Assembly: GCF_002289345.1 (NCBI RefSeq)
Contig: NZ_NSDG01000076.1
Coordinates: 78,355 to 129,010, forward strand
Direction: 5' to 3'
Source of the DNA: Pseudoalteromonas sp. HM-SA03
GTDB taxonomy: Bacteria > Pseudomonadota > Gammaproteobacteria > Enterobacterales > Alteromonadaceae
DNA: 50,656 bases
The translations under genes were made by a program, and so were the position numbers. The notes under the pieces are model-generated. The model ran no database searches, was not told where the DNA came from, and was given only the letters and a program-made list of their open reading frames with translations. Positions 46,188-50,656 of this stretch are shown here, piece by piece (position 1 is the stretch's first letter; the number at the start of each line of letters is the position of its first letter).

Positions 46188-48068
46188 ATGACTTGGGGTC
46201 TGCAAACAGCACGTTCTATCTATAACGTTACTCACTGGAGTGACGGCTATTTTGATATCAATGAACAGGGCCAGTTAGTGGCGTTTCCTGATGGTGATCG
46301 CACTAAGCCACCAATTCTTCTTCCAGAGTTAACTGAGCAATTTAAAGCACAGGGACTAACTTTGCCGGTTTTGGTGCGTTTTACCGACATTTTAAAACAT
46401 CGTGTCGATACCTTGACTCAAGCATTTACTGCTGCACGAACTCAACGTGATTACCAAGGCCAGTACACTTGTGTTTACCCAATAAAAGTGAATCAGCAGC
46501 GCTCGGTTGTCAGTAAGTTATTGGCTCACCCAAGCGGTCTTGTTGGTCTTGAAGCTGGTTCTAAGCCTGAGTTGATGGCAATTTTGGGTGTGGCACACCA
46601 ACCTATCACCATTGTCTGTAACGGTTACAAAGACAGTGAGTTCTTGCGCTTAGCTTGCATCGGTCAAGCGATGGGTCATCAAGTAAACATAGTCGTTGAA
46701 AAGCTCTCTGAACTGGATACCTTATTACAAGAAATCGACGATTTAGGCATTGAACCGTCGATTGGTATTCGTATTCGTCTTAATTCAGTTGGTAAAGGCA
46801 AGTGGCAAAATACTGGTGGTGAAAAAGGTAAGTTTGGTCTTACTGCCAGTCAAGTGCTGCAAGCGGTTGAGTTACTTAAGTCGCATAATCGTTTGCACTT
46901 AATGCAGTTGGTACACTTCCATATCGGCTCGCAAGTTGCCAATATTCGTGATATTCAACGTGCGCTTAAAGAGTGTGCGCGTCACTATGCTGAGCTATAT
47001 CAACTAGGAGTTCCGCTGCGTATCGTTGATGTTGGCGGTGGCCTCGGAGTGGACTACGAAGGCTCAGGTTCTCGTAGTTCATGTTCAATGAATTATACAG
47101 TGGCGGAATACGCGAAGAATGTGGTGCATGCTTTTCATGATATAGCGGAGCTCAATAGCATTCCGCACCCGGATATTATTACTGAATCTGGCCGAGCATT
47201 AACTGCCCATCACGCGATGCTTATCACGGATGTGATCGACGTAGAAAAAGCGCCAAATCAAGTCGAACCGGTGCAACCACAAGATACCAGCCCATTGGTG
47301 TTGCAAGAGTTATGGCATTCGTTGTCACAATTAACCCCTCGCATGGCCTTAGAAACTTATCATGACGCTATGCACTTGTTCAGCGATGCACACGACCAAT
47401 ACGTGCATGGTTTGATCAGCATGCAAGAGTGGGCGCAGCTTGAACAGCTTTACTTCACGACACTTCATAAAGTGCGTGAGTGCTTAAATGAGAATGCGAG
47501 AGCACACCGAGAAGTACTAGACGACCTCAATGAAAAGCTAGCTGATAAACTGTTTGTAAACTTCTCGTTGTTCCAATCACTGCCGGATATTTGGGGTATT
47601 GACCAGCTATTTCCGGTGATGCCTATCGACAAGCTCAATCAGCCGTTGACGCAAAGAGCGATTATTCAGGACATTACCTGTGATTCTGATGGTCAAATCA
47701 ACAGTTATGTTGAGGGCGCGGGTATCGAGTCAAGTTTACCCATTCCTGAGTATGTGCCGGGAGAGCAATATCACGTTGCGATGTTCTTGGTGGGAGCCTA
47801 TCAAGAAATATTGGGTGATTTACATAACTTATTTGGTGACACAGATTCAGTACACGTTGAGCTTTGTGATGAGGGTTATAAACTCACTAATGCCATCAAG
47901 GGCGACAGTGTTGAAGATGTACTGCGCTTTGTTCATTATGACAAAGCGGTGTTATCTGAGAACTACGCACAGCAGGTCGCGGCGTTGTCGTTGCCAGAGT
48001 CAATTAAAGCTCAGTATTTACAAGAGTTAAACGCCGGACTTGAAGGTTATACTTACTTCGAAGATTGA
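46188..48068 (+). CDS. speA: Biosynthetic arginine decarboxylase
   Basis: 626 residues from the ATG at 46188; a TTG 12 bases upstream is less likely because family members begin near TARSIYNVTHW. It is a fold-III PLP enzyme that makes agmatine, the first step of putrescine synthesis from arginine. Motifs: YPIKVNQQ with the PLP lysine, GLEAGSKPELM, VGGGLGVDYEG, ESGRALTAHHA and DITCDSDG, colinear with E. coli SpeA. Together with divergent speE this gives two steps of spermidine synthesis; speB is not in the window. A hairpin follows the stop. Confidence 0.95.
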   Translation: MTWGLQTARSIYNVTHWSDGYFDINEQGQLVAFPDGDRTKPPILLPELTEQFKAQGLTLPVLVRFTDILKHRVDTLTQAFTAARTQRDYQGQYTCVYPIKVNQQRSVVSKLLAHPSGLVGLEAGSKPELMAILGVAHQPITIVCNGYKDSEFLRLACIGQAMGHQVNIVVEKLSELDTLLQEIDDLGIEPSIGIRIRLNSVGKGKWQNTGGEKGKFGLTASQVLQAVELLKSHNRLHLMQLVHFHIGSQVANIRDIQRALKECARHYAELYQLGVPLRIVDVGGGLGVDYEGSGSRSSCSMNYTVAEYAKNVVHAFHDIAELNSIPHPDIITESGRALTAHHAMLITDVIDVEKAPNQVEPVQPQDTSPLVLQELWHSLSQLTPRMALETYHDAMHLFSDAHDQYVHGLISMQEWAQLEQLYFTTLHKVRECLNENARAHREVLDDLNEKLADKLFVNFSLFQSLPDIWGIDQLFPVMPIDKLNQPLTQRAIIQDITCDSDGQINSYVEGAGIESSLPIPEYVPGEQYHVAMFLVGAYQEILGDLHNLFGDTDSVHVELCDEGYKLTNAIKGDSVEDVLRFVHYDKAVLSENYAQQVAALSLPESIKAQYLQELNAGLEGYTYFED

Positions 48069-48097
48069 TTTCTAGATAGTGAAATGGAATAAATTAT

Positions 48098-48118
48098 AGC
48101 CGACCAACTGGTCGGCTT
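48098..48118 (+). terminator. Hairpin after speA
   Basis: AGCCGACC pairs with GGTCGGCT across AACT, followed by TAATTG. It starts 30 bases after the stop; the T run is poor. Confidence 0.6.
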
Positions 48119-48178
48119 AATTGTGTGTGATTTTCAAGGTATGATACAGCTCTGCCGTAAAACACGATGAGGGAATGA

Positions 48179-49054
48179 ATGTCGTTTATTCGTAAAGTGA
48201 TCAGCATCTTGCTGTACGCCGTTAACACTATATTTTGGTTTATACCGATCTTTATTTGTGGCTTGATTAAGCTACTGCCCATCCCACCGGTGCAAAAAGC
48301 CATGAGCTATATTGCTAAAGCGTGCGCAAGTAACTGGGTCGCGTGTAATTCAGTGAGCCAAAACCTCATTGCGCCGTATACGCTCAATGTTAGCGGATTG
48401 GATGAGCTAAAACGCAAAGACTGGTACTTGGTTATTGCCAATCACCAAAGTTGGGTGGATATCTTAGTGTTGCAGCGAGTGCTCCATGGCAAAATCCCGT
48501 TTTTGAATTTCTTTTTGAAAAAAGAGCTGCTTTACGTACCCGTGCTAGGTCTTGCTTGGTGGGCGCTAGATTTTCCTTTTATGACGCGAACCAGCAAGTC
48601 GCAATTAAAGAAAAACCCTAAATTGCGTGGTAAAGACATAGAAACGACGCGAAAAGCATGCGAAAAGTTTAAAACAATGCCAGTGAGTATTGTAAACTTC
48701 GTTGAGGGTACGCGTTACACCGAGTCCAAGCATAGTAAGCAGAAAAGCCCATTCACACACCTGCTTAAACCAAAAGCGGGAGGCATCGCGTTTGTGATGC
48801 AAGCCATGGGTGAGCAAATCAGCAAAGTGGTGAATGTCACCATCCATTATCCCGGTGGTGTACCAACTTTTGCAGACTTTATCGCTGGTAAAGTGAAGTC
48901 AGTAGATGTTCAGGTGGAAGTAATGCCGGTCAGTGCAAACTTGGTCGGCGACTACACGAATGATCCCGAATTTAGAGTGCGTTTCCAATCCGAATTAAAC
49001 GCCTTGTGGCAAGCCAAAGACGCACAACTTGTGGAGCTTGCCGATAAAAAGTAG
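48179..49054 (+). CDS. PlsC-type lysophospholipid acyltransferase (YihG-like), first copy
   Basis: 291 residues with an N-terminal membrane helix (about 10-32). The acyltransferase motifs are NHQSWVD (H(x4)D), FMTR, VEGTR (NFVEGTRYTESK) and the late KPKAGGIAFV. The family acylates lysophospholipids at the inner membrane; E. coli YihG is the nearest named type. GAGGGA lies 4-9 bases upstream of the ATG. The next gene is a paralogue 15 bases downstream, so they form one operon. Confidence 0.88.
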   Translation: MSFIRKVISILLYAVNTIFWFIPIFICGLIKLLPIPPVQKAMSYIAKACASNWVACNSVSQNLIAPYTLNVSGLDELKRKDWYLVIANHQSWVDILVLQRVLHGKIPFLNFFLKKELLYVPVLGLAWWALDFPFMTRTSKSQLKKNPKLRGKDIETTRKACEKFKTMPVSIVNFVEGTRYTESKHSKQKSPFTHLLKPKAGGIAFVMQAMGEQISKVVNVTIHYPGGVPTFADFIAGKVKSVDVQVEVMPVSANLVGDYTNDPEFRVRFQSELNALWQAKDAQLVELADKK

Positions 49055-49069
49055 TAGAAGGATGTGGTG

Positions 49070-49990
49070 ATGTTAAAACAAATACTACCTAAGTGGTTTC
49101 TCGGGCTATCGGCCAGTGTGTGGCTGCTGGTGAATACCTTTGTGTGTGGTTTATTGGTGCTATTGTTTGGCATCATAAAATTGCTTGTGCCAGTTAAGTT
49201 TATCTCTACAGCGCTGCACTTTTTTTACGGTATGTGGTGCAAAGGCAATTACCTTGGTTTGCGCATCGCGTGCGACAAAATACAAGTGAGCTTGCCAAAA
49301 GAATTACACGCTCAAGGATGGTATTTATTAATTTCCAATCATCTTAGCTGGCTTGATATCGTTGTGCTTAGCGCCATGGAGGTACTACCTGCACCTAAAT
49401 TTTTCCTAAAAGATGAATTAAAGTACGTGCCTTTCATTGGTACTGGTGCATGGGCTATGGGCATGCCATTTATGAAACGTGCGAGTAAAGCGCAGATCGC
49501 CAAAAACCCTAAGCTTAAAGGGATGGATGTAGAGCGTACCAAAGCCAGTTGTCGCAATTTTCGTGATCATCCCACAACGGTAATTAATTTTGTGGAAGGT
49601 ACTCGTCATACTAAAGCCAAACATGCGCATCAAAATAGTCCGTTTAAGCATCTGCTCAAACCAAAGGCGGGTGGTGTAGCGTTTGCCCTAGAAGTGCTAT
49701 CTGAGCAACTTGACGGCATGCTCAACGCGACTTTGGCTTATGAGTTAGAGGGTGAACATATTTGCCGTGCATTTACGCTTGGACGCTTGGATGCAATTGA
49801 TGTAAAAATAGACTATATCGCGATGGAGAAAGTGCCACTTGGTAATTATCAAGCCGATAAAGCTTATCGTGTACAGTTTCAATCTTTTATGAATGAAGTT
49901 TGGCAACGCAAAGATTGCCAACTCGAAGCGCATTGGCTGCATTCGACTGAGCCAAATGACACGCTCAATGAGGAGCTAAAACAGCTATGA
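49070..49990 (+). CDS. PlsC-type lysophospholipid acyltransferase (YihG-like), second copy
   Basis: 306 residues from the ATG at 49070, with AAGGA seven bases upstream; the two GTG codons just before it are too close to that site. It has the same motifs as its neighbour (NHLSWLD, FMKR, NFVEGTRHTKAKHAHQ, LLKPKAGGVAF) and is plainly its paralogue by tandem duplication, now well diverged. The C-terminal tail is longer and acidic. The last four bases overlap the next gene (ATGA). Confidence 0.88.
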   Translation: MLKQILPKWFLGLSASVWLLVNTFVCGLLVLLFGIIKLLVPVKFISTALHFFYGMWCKGNYLGLRIACDKIQVSLPKELHAQGWYLLISNHLSWLDIVVLSAMEVLPAPKFFLKDELKYVPFIGTGAWAMGMPFMKRASKAQIAKNPKLKGMDVERTKASCRNFRDHPTTVINFVEGTRHTKAKHAHQNSPFKHLLKPKAGGVAFALEVLSEQLDGMLNATLAYELEGEHICRAFTLGRLDAIDVKIDYIAMEKVPLGNYQADKAYRVQFQSFMNEVWQRKDCQLEAHWLHSTEPNDTLNEELKQL

Positions 49991-50656
49991 AGTTTGATCA
50001 CCTTCATGATGTCGTTCAACCGTGGTTAAAAGAGTTACCGCAAGGTACTGTGATCAGTGCTTTATTCACCAATGGTGTCGCGGTTGTTGGGTTATTGTTT
50101 TTATATTGGGTGATCCGCCGCCTAGTACTGCCTAATGTAGAAAACCTCGCGCGCCATATTTCGCCGCGTAAAATAGGCCACCTTGCCCCTCAGTTAAGTA
50201 AATTTAGCGGTCGCTTTGCCTTTGTATTGTGTTTACTGGTCTTTTCCGCCTACCACGAGCGTTTATTTGTCGCGCCTGCTTGGGTATTTGTAGTGATGGA
50301 AACACTGGTGTACGTTATGTTGGTGGTGGCATCTGGGTTTTTATTTAGCAGTTTAGTCAATTTAGGTAATGGCGTTTATAACCTCTTTCCATTCGCCAAA
50401 GAAGTGCCGATCCAAGGGATTATTCAAGTAATTAAGCTACTGATATTTATAGTTTGTTCTATATTGGTGGTCAGTATCTTGGTGGATAAATCACCGACCT
50501 ATATTCTTTCCGGTTTTGGTGCGATTGCGGCAGTCATTATTTTGGTATTTAAAGATACGATCTTGGGATTGGTTGCGAGTATTCAAATAGCAGCCAATCG
50601 ACTGGTAACTACTGGCGACTGGATCCAAGTTGACGCATTTGGTGCAGACGGCGAGG
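49987..50656 (+). CDS. MscS-family mechanosensitive channel (YbdG-like), N-terminal part
   Basis: The gene runs off the right edge; 223 residues are visible. Five membrane helices are visible (within about 24-205). The pore-lining segment then reads GFGAIAAVIILVFKDTILGL, followed by ASIQIAANRLVTTGDWIQV and the start of the beta domain at FGADGE. This GDWI-(x)-GADGE ending is the YbdG/miniconductance type. It opens to relieve osmotic pressure. ATGA overlap with the acyltransferase gene places it in the same operon. Confidence 0.88.
   Translation, partial: MKFDHLHDVVQPWLKELPQGTVISALFTNGVAVVGLLFLYWVIRRLVLPNVENLARHISPRKIGHLAPQLSKFSGRFAFVLCLLVFSAYHERLFVAPAWVFVVMETLVYVMLVVASGFLFSSLVNLGNGVYNLFPFAKEVPIQGIIQVIKLLIFIVCSILVVSILVDKSPTYILSGFGAIAAVIILVFKDTILGLVASIQIAANRLVTTGDWIQVDAFGADGE

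Overview
The window looks like chromosome from a marine gammaproteobacterium of the Alteromonadales, most likely Pseudoalteromonas. The basis is the gene order ubiE-ubiJ-ubiB-tatABC-tatD-(GGDEF)-hemB, a second EF-G outside any ribosomal operon, a NagK/NagA pair, many secreted S9/M16/DUF885 peptidases, CadC-like and multi-HAMP sensors, and moderate to low GC. This assignment comes from recognising families and gene order, not from a database search.

Layout. 1-1521: end of an N-acetylglucosamine use cluster (ROK kinase, nagA). 1746-3833: a stand-alone, strongly codon-biased EF-G with a clear terminator. 4078-14236: a long minus-strand block for ubiquinone synthesis (ubiE, ubiJ, ubiB), twin-arginine export (tatA, tatB, tatC, tatD), an active-looking membrane diguanylate cyclase and hemB. 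An upstream GGDEF protein has a degenerate active site. 14609-16390: a DUF885 lipoprotein. 16466-18811 and 27013-30849: two halves of the methionine salvage pathway, mtnK<>mtnA and mtnDCB<>mtnE-omega-amidase. Each has a divergent promoter region with tandem octamers resembling MetJ boxes. Between them lie an S9 peptidase, an M16 lipoprotein peptidase, a CadC-like membrane regulator and a small lipoprotein. 30928-42780: a chemoreceptor with eight 45-residue HAMP-like repeats, a TolB-propeller amidohydrolase, a hybrid histidine kinase, a CsgD-like regulator, a HIT hydrolase, a DUF2057 (YccT/CsgI-like) protein and an unknown secreted protein. 45107-50656: the polyamine genes speE and speA (divergent), two paralogous PlsC-type acyltransferases and the start of an MscS-family channel.

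The most unusual stretch is 42846-45177. A small integron remnant sits at the 3' end of speE: a truncated integron integrase gene that keeps a near-perfect LexA box, an attI-like region, and two gene cassettes. Cassette 1 encodes a trypsin-like protease with a C-terminal SEC-C zinc motif. Cassette 2 encodes a 74-residue DUF6429 protein. The cassette boundaries are confirmed by the sequence itself, because the first bases of each cassette are the reverse complement of the start of its own attC site. The whole insertion is flanked by 70-bp direct repeats (69/70 identical) of the last coding bases of speE. The outer copy still carries a stop codon and a terminator-like hairpin. The simplest reading is that an element entered the speE 3' end, rebuilt the gene end on one side, and left the original end and terminator about 2.2 kb away.

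No rRNA, tRNA, CRISPR array or complete insertion sequence was seen.
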